NCBI RefSeq assembly: GCF_963666255.1
Contig: NZ_OY762655.1
Location: 186,001-250,000, forward strand
DNA length: 64,000 nucleotides
Direction: 5' to 3'
Origin: an uncultured Propionivibrio sp.
GTDB lineage: Bacteria; Pseudomonadota; Gammaproteobacteria; Burkholderiales; Rhodocyclaceae
The position numbers and the translations under genes are program-made. Below the pieces are notes generated by a model. That model did not search any database. It was given only the letters and a program-made list of their open reading frames with translations, and was not told the origin of the DNA. This document shows, in pieces, positions 44,244-53,158 of this stretch. The first letter of the stretch is position 1. Every line of letters begins with the position of its first letter.

Positions 44244-44273
44244 CAAAAAAACCGGCTTCTGGCCGGTTTTTTT
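44244..44273 (+). terminator. Rho-independent terminator after purA
   Basis: A stem of ACCGGC/GCCGGT type flanked by seven A on the left and seven T on the right, 15 bases after the purA stop. It is a textbook structure. Confidence 0.9.
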
Positions 44274-44323
44274 ATGCGTATCGAGGCGTATGATAAGTGC
44301 AAAGTTTTTCGGGGCGAGCCGTC

Positions 44324-45349
44324 ATGGGAATTCTGGACTGGTTCAAGATCCGTCCTTCGCATTTCGAGGCGGTCAGCGATGCCGAGGTCGAGTTACGCAA
44401 GGCTGTCGATAAGGCGCTGTCGCTGACCAACCCCCGCTTGTGCCTGTTGCGCAACTGTCCCGAGCGGCTCGCGCCTGCCGTTCGTCTGACCGCCGATTAT
44501 CTGCGCACGCGAATCCTCTCACTGCCGCCGGCGATAGACGTGTCTGAAGCGAACTGGTCATCGTCGCCGGTATTGCGGGCGTTCTTTGCCAACGCTGCCG
44601 AAGTGCCGGCTGCGCTCGGACGTTCGCATAATTTGCGTACCTTCTTCAGTCGCTTTCCCGAAGCCACAGAGGCTTATATCGTCTTTGGCATGACCTACCA
44701 GGAGCAACATATCGAAGGCGCGATGCTGCAAGGCGATGTGCTGCAGCGTGACATCTCCCAGCGCGTCGTCGATTTTTCGGCGCCGAATGTGCGGATTTGC
44801 GGGCATAGCGAGGCCGAGATCAGGCATCTCCTGGGCAATCAGTCGTTTGAATATCTGGTGGCGCAGGCGCTGCTTGAAATTGGTGAGCGCCGGTCCGAAC
44901 GGCAGGAACTTGAGGAGAGCCGTTCATTGATCCGGGCCCGCTTGCGCATGCTGCAGATGCAGGGGCCGGGCCTGGGTTCGGTCTTCGGTTCGGCGCCGGC
45001 GGCTTCGGGGGCGCAGCAGGCGCTCGAATCGCAGTTGCTTGAGAACGAGCGGCAGTTGTCGGAGCTGGGCGATTCCCAGGCGATTCTGGAGACGGAACTC
45101 GATTCTCTCTGCAAAGTCCTTGGTGCGCCGGAGCGCTATATCCGCTTCGAACCGACGCATCTGCGCTTGAGTACGCTCAATGTCATCCTCGATGCGGCGC
45201 GAACCGATGTTGCTTCCGATGTCGAGTTTACGATGGCGGTGCTTGACGGTGTCCCTCGCGGCAGGCGCGCGTTCGTCATTGCCCGCGTCCGGCGTGCCGA
45301 TGTGCCATCGCCGCGTATCGACTGGGCGAACGCCGAAAGGCTGTTATAG
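44324..45349 (+). CDS. Protein of unknown function with central coiled coil
   Basis: A 341-residue soluble protein with no signal or membrane helix. Residues about 1-150 are globular (starting MGILDWFKIRPSHFEAVSDA), about 195-270 form a probable coiled coil rich in Glu/Arg/Leu/Gln, and the last 70 residues are globular again (ERYIRFEPTHLRLSTLNVIL). I do not recognise a family. The ATG at 44324 follows GGGGCGAG; a start nine codons upstream is open. It stands alone after the purA terminator and converges on arnD, overlapping its stop by six bases. Confidence 0.7.
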   Translation: MGILDWFKIRPSHFEAVSDAEVELRKAVDKALSLTNPRLCLLRNCPERLAPAVRLTADYLRTRILSLPPAIDVSEANWSSSPVLRAFFANAAEVPAALGRSHNLRTFFSRFPEATEAYIVFGMTYQEQHIEGAMLQGDVLQRDISQRVVDFSAPNVRICGHSEAEIRHLLGNQSFEYLVAQALLEIGERRSERQELEESRSLIRARLRMLQMQGPGLGSVFGSAPAASGAQQALESQLLENERQLSELGDSQAILETELDSLCKVLGAPERYIRFEPTHLRLSTLNVILDAARTDVASDVEFTMAVLDGVPRGRRAFVIARVRRADVPSPRIDWANAERLL

Positions 45350-46258
45350 GGCGGCAGGCCCTTGCAGGGCGAGCGTGCCGCTGCGGCCAGGTATTTCGTC
45401 CAGGACGACGTAATGGCGCGGAAGCGCGCTGCAATCCAGCGATTCAAAACAGTCCCGGCAAGTGGCGAGCCGGTAGCCTTGCGCTTTCCATCCGCTCAGC
45501 AGGCGATCGAAGGTCGCGCCCAAGCGCATGCCCTCGAGCTCGGCGTGGAGCGTGTAAACCTGATCGCGCGTGGCCCCTTGCGTAAGCCGTAGCAGGTGCT
45601 GGTCAACGTTGTCGCCGGTCAGTCCGTCAATGCCGATTAACTCGTCAAGGGTTGGCAGCGTTGTCGGCAACTGAGGAACGCCGAGTATCTTTCCGGATAC
45701 ATCGATCGGTTGGAACGGGTGGGTGCCGCGGCCATCCGATGCGTAATCGAGGCCGAGCGTGCGTTCGCAGGCGTAGGCCGCTTCGTTCATTTGCCATCCG
45801 GCGGCGCCATGCGTTCGGGCCGGTGTGCCGAAAATCTCGGCAAAACGGTCGGCGGCACGCTGCATTTCGCGCCGCGTCCATTCGGGCGTTTGGCCGGCGA
45901 CGTGGTCCTGCCAGCGGATATGATCCCAGCAGTGGATGCCGACTTCATGACCGGCATCGCGCACCGCGCGCATCAGGTCGGCTTCGCGGCGGCCGATGTC
46001 GGGGCCCGGCAAGAGCGTGCCGTACATCAAGGTACGCAGGCCGTAATGTTCGACGACCGAGGTGCGTGACACCTTTTTCAGGAACCCCTTGCGAAAGACG
46101 CGCTTGATGGCGCGTCCGGTGTGGTCGGGGCCCAGGCTGAACAGGAAGGTCGCTCGCACGTTGTGCCGATCAAGCAGCGAGAGCAGGCGTGGGACGCCTT
46201 CGCGCGTGCCGCGCCAGGTGTCGACGTCGACCTTCAGCGCGAGCAATGGCTCTGTCAT
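45344..46258 (-). CDS. arnD: 4-deoxy-4-formamido-L-arabinose-phosphoundecaprenol deformylase
   Basis: ArnD removes the formyl group from undecaprenyl-phosphate-L-Ara4FN before transfer to lipid A. It is a 304-residue polysaccharide-deacetylase-fold protein with the metal-binding start LALKVDVDTWRGTREGVPRL and VGIHCWDHIRWQDH. Later stretches (THGAAGWQMNEAAY, YASDGRGTHPFQP) match ArnD. It is the last gene of the arn operon and starts directly after the ArnA-dehydrogenase stop. Confidence 0.92.
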   Translation of the reverse strand: MTEPLLALKVDVDTWRGTREGVPRLLSLLDRHNVRATFLFSLGPDHTGRAIKRVFRKGFLKKVSRTSVVEHYGLRTLMYGTLLPGPDIGRREADLMRAVRDAGHEVGIHCWDHIRWQDHVAGQTPEWTRREMQRAADRFAEIFGTPARTHGAAGWQMNEAAYACERTLGLDYASDGRGTHPFQPIDVSGKILGVPQLPTTLPTLDELIGIDGLTGDNVDQHLLRLTQGATRDQVYTLHAELEGMRLGATFDRLLSGWKAQGYRLATCRDCFESLDCSALPRHYVVLDEIPGRSGTLALQGPAAL

Positions 46259-47302
46259 TTAGTTGACCAGATCCTTGGCGTTGGCCACATGGCTGCGGTA
46301 ATAATCGAAAATATGACGGAGTGCTTCGGCCATCGTTACCGTCGGCGCCCAGTCGAGGTCGCGCATGGTGTTCTCGATCTTCGGCACGCGGTTCTGCACG
46401 TCCTGATAGCCTTTGCCGTAGTATTCGCCCGAGGTCGTCTCGACCATCTTCACGCGGCTCAGTCCTTCGGCATATTCCGGATATTCCTTGGCCAGCTCGA
46501 GCATCATCGTGGCGAGTTCGCGCACCGAATAGTTGTTGCTCGGATTGCCGATGTTGAAAATCTGACCGGTCGCTTTGCCGTCCCTGTTTTCAATGATCTT
46601 CACCAGCGCGTTGATGCCGTCATCGACATAGGTGAAGGCGCGCTTCTGCTGGCCGCCATCGACCAGCTTGATCGTCTCGCCGCGCACGATGTGGCCGAAG
46701 AACTGGGTGATGACGCGGCTGGAACCTTCCTTCGGCGTGTGGATCGAGTCAAGGCCGCCGCCGATCCAGTTGAACGGCCGGAACAGCGTGTATTTGAGGC
46801 CTTCCTGCTGGCCGTAAGCGGCGATCACGCGGTCGAGCAGTTGCTTCGAACAGGCATAGATCCAGCGCGGCTTGTTGATCGGGCCATAGACGAGATCCGA
46901 ATTCTCGGGATCGAATTCGCCGTCCTTGCACATGCCATAGACTTCCGAGGTCGAGGGGAAGACCACGTGCTTCTTGTACTTGACGCACCATTTGATGATC
47001 GGCAGGTTGGCTTCAAAGTCGAGTTGGAAGACTTTCAGCGGTTCCTGAACGTACGTTGCCGGCGTGGCAATGGCCACCAACGGCAGGACGACGTCGCACT
47101 TCTTGACGTGGTATTCGATCCATTCCTGGTTGATCGTGATGTCACCCTCGAAGAAATGGAAGCGCGGGTGGTCGGAGAATTCGCGCACCTTGTCGTCGAA
47201 CATGTCCATGCCGAAGACTTGCCAGTCGGTTGTTTCAAGAATGCGTTTGGTCAGGTGGTGGCCGATGAAGCCGTTCACGCCGAGGATCAGGACTTTTTTC
47301 AT
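46259..47302 (-). CDS. arnA: UDP-glucuronate decarboxylase (ArnA C-terminal half as a separate protein)
   Basis: A 347-residue short-chain dehydrogenase that oxidises and decarboxylates UDP-glucuronate to UDP-4-keto-pentose. It has the NAD motif LGVNGFIGHHL, the active-site YACSK in RWIYACSKQLLDR, and the ArnA-like stretches FRPFNWIGGGLDSIHTPKEG and TTSGEYYGKGYQDVQNR. In enteric bacteria this domain is fused behind a formyltransferase; here the two are separate genes. The ATG at 47302 gives the canonical MKKVLILG. It follows the formyltransferase by 17 bases. Confidence 0.93.
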   Translation of the reverse strand: MKKVLILGVNGFIGHHLTKRILETTDWQVFGMDMFDDKVREFSDHPRFHFFEGDITINQEWIEYHVKKCDVVLPLVAIATPATYVQEPLKVFQLDFEANLPIIKWCVKYKKHVVFPSTSEVYGMCKDGEFDPENSDLVYGPINKPRWIYACSKQLLDRVIAAYGQQEGLKYTLFRPFNWIGGGLDSIHTPKEGSSRVITQFFGHIVRGETIKLVDGGQQKRAFTYVDDGINALVKIIENRDGKATGQIFNIGNPSNNYSVRELATMMLELAKEYPEYAEGLSRVKMVETTSGEYYGKGYQDVQNRVPKIENTMRDLDWAPTVTMAEALRHIFDYYRSHVANAKDLVN

Positions 47303-47319
47303 GGGATCAGCGAAATGTT

Positions 47320-48243
47320 TCAGGAGTCGGAGGATGGAAGTGCGATGCGGCGATCGCTGTCGCCGCCTAGCGGCAACGAAGTTCCGGCGAAGTCGGCATC
47401 CAGGATCTGGAGCGTGCCACCGCCATGCGGGTGAATCTCGAGTCTTCCATTGTTGTGAATGATGTTTCCCGTCAGCGGGCCTGTGCAGTCGTCGGCGACG
47501 ACGCGAGTCCGCCATAATACCAGCCTTCCGGCGCCGAGGTCACTGAAAGCGCCGGGATAGGGGCGGGTGACGGCGCGGACGAGGTTGTGAATCTGCCGTG
47601 CGTTCTGACGCCAGTCGATGCGGCCGTCCTCGGCCTTGCGTCCGCCGAAGTAGGCGCCCTGACTCAGGTCTTGCACACGATGCAGCGCCGTGCCGTCGAT
47701 CAGGGCGGGAAGCGCCCGGTGAAGGCAAAGCTCCGCGGCGACCGTGACCTTCTCGAATACCTCCTGCGCGGTGTCGTCCGGCAGGATCGGCACCGCAACC
47801 TGATCGACGATGGCGCCGTTGTCGGGCTTTTCGGTCATCCCATGGAGCGTCGCGCCGGTCTCTGTCTCGCCGTGGATGACCGCCCAGTTGATCGGTACGC
47901 GGCCTCGGTATTTGGGTAGCAGCGAGCCGTGCATGTTGTAGGCGCCGCGGCTCACTGCGGCAAGCAGCGGGGCCTTGAGCATGTGGCGGTAATAAAAGCT
48001 GAACAGGAAATCGGCACCCAGCGCGGCGATGCGCGTTTCGATTTCCGATGTGTTCGGATCGGAAGGGGTGATGAACGGAATTCCGTTTTCCTCGCAGACC
48101 TGGCGAACCGAGCCGAACCAGATGTTCTCGTTCGGATTGTCTTCATGCGTGACGACGAGAGCGACGTCGATGCCTTGCGCCAGCAATACCTTGAGACAGC
48201 GGACGCCAACGTTATGGTAGGCGAAGACGACGGCACGGGTCAT
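47320..48243 (-). CDS. arnA: UDP-4-amino-4-deoxy-L-arabinose formyltransferase (ArnA N-terminal half)
   Basis: A 307-residue formyltransferase that uses N10-formyltetrahydrofolate to formylate UDP-L-Ara4N. The active site is seen in YNMHGSLLPKYRGRVPINWA (Asn, His) and the catalytic aspartate in MTEKPDNGAIVDQ. The start VVFAYHNVGVRCLKVLL is typical of ArnA. It is separate from the decarboxylase, so ArnA is split. It overlaps arnC by four bases. Confidence 0.92.
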   Translation of the reverse strand: MTRAVVFAYHNVGVRCLKVLLAQGIDVALVVTHEDNPNENIWFGSVRQVCEENGIPFITPSDPNTSEIETRIAALGADFLFSFYYRHMLKAPLLAAVSRGAYNMHGSLLPKYRGRVPINWAVIHGETETGATLHGMTEKPDNGAIVDQVAVPILPDDTAQEVFEKVTVAAELCLHRALPALIDGTALHRVQDLSQGAYFGGRKAEDGRIDWRQNARQIHNLVRAVTRPYPGAFSDLGAGRLVLWRTRVVADDCTGPLTGNIIHNNGRLEIHPHGGGTLQILDADFAGTSLPLGGDSDRRIALPSSDS

Positions 48244-49193
48244 TGCTTGTCGTCCTCGGCCTGCAAGATGCCGGCGATCAGGTAACGCGGGCGCTGGCGG
48301 ACCTCATGGTAGATACGGCCGATGTATTCGCCGAGCAGTCCGATGCCGAACAGCGCGATGCCGATCAGGAAGAAGGTGATCGCGAACAGGGTGAACACGC
48401 CTTCGACTTCCGGGCCGAGCAGCAGGCGCCGCAGCAGCATGTATGCGACAAGGATGCCGGACCCGACGGAGAGCAGCATGCCGAGCATCGAGAAGAACTG
48501 CAGCGGCACGATCGAGAAGCCGGTCATCAGGTCGAAGTTGAGGCGGATCAGGCTGTAGAGCGAATACTTCGATTCGCCGGCGTGGCGTTCTTCGTGGCCG
48601 ACGACGACTTCGGTCGGGTTCTGTGCGAAGGAATAGGCCAGCGCCGGAATGAAGGTGTGCATTTCGTTGCACTGGTTGATCGTGTCGATGATGCGCCGGC
48701 TGTAGGCGCGCATCATGCACCCCTGGTCGGTCATGTGGATGCGCGTGATCTTCTCGCGTAGCCGGTTCATCGCCCGGCTGGCGAGATGGCGCCAGAGGCT
48801 GTCGTTACGCTGGCGGCGGATTGAGCCGACGTAGTCGTGTCCCTTGTCGAATTCGGCGAGCAGCACGCCGATGTCTTCCGGCGGGTTTTGCAGATCGGCG
48901 TCGAGCGTGACGATGCAGTCGCCTCGGGCGTGCGCGAAGCCGGCAAGGATCGCGCGGTGCTGGCCGAAATTGCCGTTGAAAAGGATCACGCGGGTGACGT
49001 CCGGCCGGGCGCGAAACTGGTCGGCCAGGAGCGCCGCCGATTTGTCGCGGCTGCCGTCGTTGGTGAACAGGATCTCGTACGAAATGCCGAGTTGGTCGAG
49101 CGCCGGATACAGCCGGCCGAACAGCGCCGGCAGCGTGGCTTCCTCGTTATAGACGGGAATGACGACGCTCAGCTTGGGGGATGCGGTACTCAT
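48240..49193 (-). CDS. arnC: Undecaprenyl-phosphate 4-deoxy-4-formamido-L-arabinose transferase
   Basis: ArnC moves L-Ara4FN from UDP to undecaprenyl phosphate at the inner membrane. The 317-residue GT2 enzyme has the GT-A start LSVVIPVYNEEATLPALFGR, the metal motif VTLDADLQNPPEDI and two C-terminal membrane helices (about 232-255 and 268-290). A similar dolichyl-phosphate-mannose-synthase-like enzyme could be confused with it, but the arn context settles the name. It overlaps arnB and the formyltransferase by four bases each. Confidence 0.92.
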   Translation of the reverse strand: MSTASPKLSVVIPVYNEEATLPALFGRLYPALDQLGISYEILFTNDGSRDKSAALLADQFRARPDVTRVILFNGNFGQHRAILAGFAHARGDCIVTLDADLQNPPEDIGVLLAEFDKGHDYVGSIRRQRNDSLWRHLASRAMNRLREKITRIHMTDQGCMMRAYSRRIIDTINQCNEMHTFIPALAYSFAQNPTEVVVGHEERHAGESKYSLYSLIRLNFDLMTGFSIVPLQFFSMLGMLLSVGSGILVAYMLLRRLLLGPEVEGVFTLFAITFFLIGIALFGIGLLGEYIGRIYHEVRQRPRYLIAGILQAEDDKQ

Positions 49194-50323
49194 GCCTGCA
49201 TGCTCTCCGGGTCGAGTTGGCGCAACACTGTGCGCAAAGCCGTGGCGACGCGTTCGATGTCGCTGTCCTGCATTGCCGGGAAGAGTGGCAGCGTCAGGAT
49301 GCGCGCGGCCACGGATTCAGTATGCGGCAGCGGCTGCGTGGCGAGTCCCTGACGGCGATAGAGCGTGGTCAGATGGATCGCCGGGTAGTGCACGCCGGTG
49401 GCGATGCCGGCGTCGCGCAGGCGGCGGATGATTTCGCCGCGCTGGGCCGCAGCCTTTTCGGACAGCAGGATCTGGAACATATGCCAGTTGCTGTTCGAGA
49501 AATCGGCAGGCGGCAGCGTCACCGGCAATCGCTCGAATGCCTTGAAGTAGTGGCGCGCCAGTTCGCGGCGGCGCGCGTTGAGGCGATCGAGTTGCCTGAT
49601 CTGTCCGAGTCCGATTGCTGCTGCAATGTCGGTCAGGTTGGCCTTGCCGCCGAGCACGTCGCAGTCGTAGGTGCCGTCGTTGTCGCGGGTGACGCCCTGC
49701 AGGCGGAGCTTCTCGAACAGGCGTGCCTCTTCATCGTTGTTCATGACGAGGCAGCCGCCTTCGCCGGTCGTCATGTTCTTGTTCGGGTGGAAACTGAAAG
49801 CGACGAGGTCGCCGAAGGTGCCAAGTTCGCGTCCGTTCCAGTACGTTCCTTGCGATTGTGCGGCGTCTTCGATAACGCGCAGCTTGTGCTTGTTGGCGAT
49901 GGCATAGAGCCGGTCACGGTCGACCGGCAGGCCGGCCAGGTCGACAGGAATGATCGCGCGCGTGCGTTGGGTGATCGCCGCCTCGATCAGGTCGGGGTCG
50001 ATCAGGCGGGTCGTCGGATCGATGTCGACGAAGACCGGCGTGGCGCCGACAGCCAGAATGACGTTCGAGGTTGCGACCCACGAGAGCGACGTTGTGATGA
50101 CCTCGTCGCCGGGACCGACGCCGCCGATACGCAAGCCGAACTCGAGCGCGGCGGTGGCCGAATTGACGACGCGCACGGGGCGGCCACCGGCTCGTGCGGA
50201 GAGCGCGCTCTCAAGCTCGCGGCATTTGGGGCCGGTGGTCAGCCAGCCTGAGCGCAGCACGTCAGCGACGGCGGCGATGGTCTCTTCATCGATATTGGGT
50301 CGGGTAAAGGGCAGGATATCCAT
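49190..50323 (-). CDS. arnB: UDP-4-amino-4-deoxy-L-arabinose aminotransferase
   Basis: ArnB is a PLP aminotransferase that makes UDP-L-Ara4N from the 4-keto sugar with glutamate as donor. Its 377 residues include LPFTRPNIDEETIAAVADVL, the pyrophosphate/PLP loops (EVITTSLSWVATSNVIL, VIEDAAQSQGTYWNG) and the PLP lysine in SFHPNKNMTTGEGG. It starts 3 bases after the arnE stop. Confidence 0.94.
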   Translation of the reverse strand: MDILPFTRPNIDEETIAAVADVLRSGWLTTGPKCRELESALSARAGGRPVRVVNSATAALEFGLRIGGVGPGDEVITTSLSWVATSNVILAVGATPVFVDIDPTTRLIDPDLIEAAITQRTRAIIPVDLAGLPVDRDRLYAIANKHKLRVIEDAAQSQGTYWNGRELGTFGDLVAFSFHPNKNMTTGEGGCLVMNNDEEARLFEKLRLQGVTRDNDGTYDCDVLGGKANLTDIAAAIGLGQIRQLDRLNARRRELARHYFKAFERLPVTLPPADFSNSNWHMFQILLSEKAAAQRGEIIRRLRDAGIATGVHYPAIHLTTLYRRQGLATQPLPHTESVAARILTLPLFPAMQDSDIERVATALRTVLRQLDPESMQA

Positions 50324-50326
50324 GAC

Positions 50327-50698
50327 TTAACTTTTCGCGACAATGACGACGCCGACGATGATGACAGCGATGCCGGCCAGGCGTTGCGGGCCGACGGCTT
50401 CACCGAAGAGCAGGTAGGCGAGGACAGCGTTGACGACATAGCCGATCGACAACATCGGATAGGCGATGCTGACTTCGACGCGGGACAGGGCCATGATCCA
50501 GACGACGACGCTGACGACGTAGCAGCTCAATCCGCCGATGATCGGCAGGTTGGTGGCAAGCGAGGTCGAAATCGGCCAGATGTTGGCTACCGAGAAATCG
50601 AAATGGCCGATCTGGCGGACGCCTGCCTTGAGCAGCAGTTGGGCGAAGGCGTTGAGCAGCACACCGAGAAGGATCAGGGAAAACTCGAGGATTTTCAT
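50327..50698 (-). CDS. arnE: Small EmrE-like flippase subunit (ArnE-type)
   Basis: A 123-residue protein with four membrane helices (about 3-22, 48-68, 74-95, 100-121), the size of SMR/EamA half-transporters. In E. coli ArnE and ArnF together flip undecaprenyl-phosphate-L-Ara4N to the periplasmic face; only one such gene is present here, so it may act as a homodimer. The ATG at 50698 overlaps the arnT stop by four bases. A longer upstream reading lies inside arnT and is spurious. Confidence 0.85.
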   Translation of the reverse strand: MKILEFSLILLGVLLNAFAQLLLKAGVRQIGHFDFSVANIWPISTSLATNLPIIGGLSCYVVSVVVWIMALSRVEVSIAYPMLSIGYVVNAVLAYLLFGEAVGPQRLAGIAVIIVGVVIVAKS

Positions 50699-52344
50699 TG
50701 TTTGACCACCACGATCCGGCGAATGTCGCGATATACCGCTTTCATCGGCAGGCCGCGCTGTGACAGCGTGTTGAAGGTGTCTTCCTGCATCATCGCCATG
50801 GCGTCCGGGGCGGCTTTCCAGCGAGAGACGAAGGCCTCCGTGGAGGCGATCGACCGGGTTGGTTCGACACGTTGACCGAAGGCGAATTCGTCCTCGTAAT
50901 TGACCAGAATTACGGGCCGTTGCAGATAGAAGGGGAAGGTCTGTTCGTACACGTTGACCGAGAATATTTCGGTATCGGGATGGACATAAGGCTGGATCTG
51001 TGCGACGAGATCCTTGCTGCTCTTGAGACGGCCGATCGCGTCGTGTCCCTGGCTGGCACAGAGCACACCGCCGAGGCTGCCGGCGCACAAAAGCATGATC
51101 GCTGCCTGTGCTTTTTCACGCGACAGCGCTCGCCAGGCCAGGGCGCCGCACAGCAGGAAGACAATGCCGCCGATGGAGAGCCAGGTCGCGAGGAAGGCGT
51201 AGGCCGTCGGCGGCGTTCCCGGGTCTTCCGGCAGGAAGTGGGTGAGCGGCAGGGCGCAGGCCAGGATTCCCCAGAGCAGGAGCGGCAGCCACAGGTGTTT
51301 CTTGAGCACGGCAGCGCGCGTGTTGGCGAGCGACTGGCCGAGCAGCAGCGCGAGCGCCGGGAACATCGGCAGGATGTAGGACGGCAGTTTGGAACTCGAC
51401 TTGGTGAAGAAGGCGAAGACGAACAGCGCCCAGATCAGCAGGAATCGTCCTGTCTGGAAACCGTCGCCCGAGGACCGGCGCAGGCCGTCGATGACAAGAC
51501 GCGGCAGTAGCGAGGTCCAGGGCATGAAACCGATCAGCAGTACCGGTACGAAAAACCAGAAGGGTGCCTCGCGGCCGTGGACGGTCGTGAGGAAACGCTC
51601 GAAATGCTCGTGGATGAAGAAGAAGCGCGCGAACTCCGGGTTTCGCAAGGAGACCAGCGCGAACCACGGTGCGCAGAGAAGCAGCAGAATCAGCAGTCCC
51701 GACAGCCAGTGCATGCGGCGCCAAGGGCGCCAGTCCCAGCAGACGAGGCTGTAGCAGAACAATGATCCGGCCGGGATGACGAGGCCGATCAGGCCCTTGG
51801 ACAGGGTTGCGCCGGCCATCGCAGCCCAGGCCAGCCACATGGCGTTCCGGATTGCCGGTGGGCGCGCGTCGTCCTGCTGCGCGAGGACGAAGGCGCAGAG
51901 TGCGACGGTCAGGAAAAAGCTGAGGCCGGTATCAAGGTTGAGGAAATGACTGTTGGCTGCGATCCAGGTTGTGCCTGCCATCACCAGCGCCGCGAAGTGA
52001 CCGTTACTCCAGAGGCGTCGTGCCGTCACGCCGACGGCCAGGATCGACAGCAGTCCGGTCAGCCCCGGCCAGAAGCGCGCGGCGAATTCGTTGATGCCGA
52101 AGAGTTTGAAGGCGATGGCACCGGCCCAGTACTGCAGGGCGGGTTTTTCGAAGTAGAGCTGGCCGTTGAGGCGCGGCGTGACCCAGTCGCCGCTTTGCAG
52201 CATGCCGAGCGACAGCATCGCATAGCGTCCCTCGTCGGGGTGGATCAGCGCGCGGGTGCCGAGCAGGATCAGCCATGCCAGCACGAAGGCCAGCCAGAAA
52301 GCGGTCTGGGCGGTTTTCGAAGGCGTGTCCTGGGTGAATTGCAC
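50695..52344 (-). CDS. arnT: Lipid A L-Ara4N transferase, ArnT-type glycosyltransferase
   Basis: A 549-residue PMT-family (GT83) membrane glycosyltransferase that adds L-Ara4N to lipid A phosphates in the periplasm. About 12 membrane helices are seen. The periplasmic loop RALIHPDEGRYAMLSLGMLQ carries the catalytic acidic residues, and YFEKPALQYWAGAIAFKLFG matches ArnT. The C-terminal periplasmic part (about 440-549) is soluble. It is the first arn gene, 84 bases after a cupin gene on the same strand. Confidence 0.9.
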   Translation of the reverse strand: MQFTQDTPSKTAQTAFWLAFVLAWLILLGTRALIHPDEGRYAMLSLGMLQSGDWVTPRLNGQLYFEKPALQYWAGAIAFKLFGINEFAARFWPGLTGLLSILAVGVTARRLWSNGHFAALVMAGTTWIAANSHFLNLDTGLSFFLTVALCAFVLAQQDDARPPAIRNAMWLAWAAMAGATLSKGLIGLVIPAGSLFCYSLVCWDWRPWRRMHWLSGLLILLLLCAPWFALVSLRNPEFARFFFIHEHFERFLTTVHGREAPFWFFVPVLLIGFMPWTSLLPRLVIDGLRRSSGDGFQTGRFLLIWALFVFAFFTKSSSKLPSYILPMFPALALLLGQSLANTRAAVLKKHLWLPLLLWGILACALPLTHFLPEDPGTPPTAYAFLATWLSIGGIVFLLCGALAWRALSREKAQAAIMLLCAGSLGGVLCASQGHDAIGRLKSSKDLVAQIQPYVHPDTEIFSVNVYEQTFPFYLQRPVILVNYEDEFAFGQRVEPTRSIASTEAFVSRWKAAPDAMAMMQEDTFNTLSQRGLPMKAVYRDIRRIVVVKQ

Positions 52345-52428
52345 GATGGGTCGGCTTCCGGAGCGATTGAGGAAAACGGCAAGTATACGTGCTGCGTCGC
52401 CAAATACGAAGCGAATACGCGGGTGTGA

Positions 52429-52902
52429 TCAGTCCCGGAAGCGGTCGCCGGCACGCGCCCGGGCGTACCAGTCGAGCAGCTCCCGTGTCTGCGACGGTGT
52501 GTCCTCCTGGCGCCAGTCGCGGACGTCAGCCGCGGTGAGCGGTGTGTAGGCGCCGCGCTTCACTTCGAAAATGACGCCACCGGCATCGAGCGACAGGACG
52601 GCGTGCCATTGTCCAGGCGGTGTTTCGATGAGCGCGGTTTGCTCGCCCAATGTCCGGCGCTCGGTGACCTGGCCTGCGTCGTCGAAGCTCAGTACGACAA
52701 AGCGCCCTTGCAAGGGAAAGAGCAACTCCCAGGTGTGCGGATGGCGATGGGGGAGGACAAGGGTGTCGGGCTCCATCGCGATCGCCAGGCGCTGGACGGG
52801 GTCGTCGAGGTGCTCGTGGATGTTGAGATTGGCGCGCCGACGCGGCGAGGCGGTGGCTGCGGCGCTCAGCGCAGCGAGATCATCGCGGGTGATCTGTCTC
52901 AT
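52429..52902 (-). CDS. WbuC-family cupin metalloprotein
   Basis: A 157-residue single cupin domain. Metal-ligand histidines appear in LPHRHPHTWELLFPLQGRF and in PPGQWHAVLSL. WbuC-type proteins occur in polysaccharide or O-antigen loci, but their reaction is not established. It reads in the same direction as arnT and may be the first gene of the arn transcript. The tRNA-Leu gene lies 130 bases upstream on the same strand with a terminator between. Confidence 0.8.
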   Translation of the reverse strand: MRQITRDDLAALSAAATASPRRRANLNIHEHLDDPVQRLAIAMEPDTLVLPHRHPHTWELLFPLQGRFVVLSFDDAGQVTERRTLGEQTALIETPPGQWHAVLSLDAGGVIFEVKRGAYTPLTAADVRDWRQEDTPSQTRELLDWYARARAGDRFRD

Positions 52903-52982
52903 TTGGCTTCGAATCCGTTCTGGGATAGCATGCGGCCTGTCGTCCAGGTTTTATGTCGTTGCGATTGACGAGATTTTGCAAA

Positions 52983-53016
52983 CAAAAAAGCCGCAAACCT
53001 GTCGGTTGTGCGGCTT
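52983..53016 (-). terminator. Terminator after tRNA-Leu
   Basis: On the minus strand AAGCCGCA (53016-53009 complement) pairs with TGCGGCTT (52995-52988) around a 13-base loop, followed by a T-run (complement of 52983-52988). It starts 17 bases after the tRNA 3' end. Confidence 0.8.
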
Positions 53017-53032
53017 CTGTGTTGCATTTGCG

Positions 53033-53120
53033 TGGTGCCCAGGAAGGGACTCGAACCCCCACAGTGTTGCCACCACTAGGACCTGAACCTAGCGCGTCTA
53101 CCAATTTCGCCACCTGGGCA
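53033..53120 (-). tRNA. tRNA-Leu (anticodon CAG)
   Basis: On the minus strand the 7-bp acceptor stem TGCCCAG/CTGGGCA closes an 85-nt tRNA. The anticodon loop is TTCAGGT with CAG, and the long variable arm (GTGGCAACACTG region) is typical of class II leucine tRNAs. The T loop GGTTCGAGTCC is intact. The 3' CCA is encoded (53035-53033). Confidence 0.97.
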
Positions 53121-53158
53121 TCTGCAACGAAGGCGAGATTCTAATGGAAGAAAAATAA

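Noticed and set aside
52880-53113. A 77-codon minus-strand frame near 53 kb
   Set aside because: It runs through the tRNA-Leu gene and its terminator.
53033-53120. tRNA-Leu as an integration site for a genomic island
   Set aside because: Both sides hold core genes (rnr, arn operon), and I see no partial tRNA repeat or integrase.
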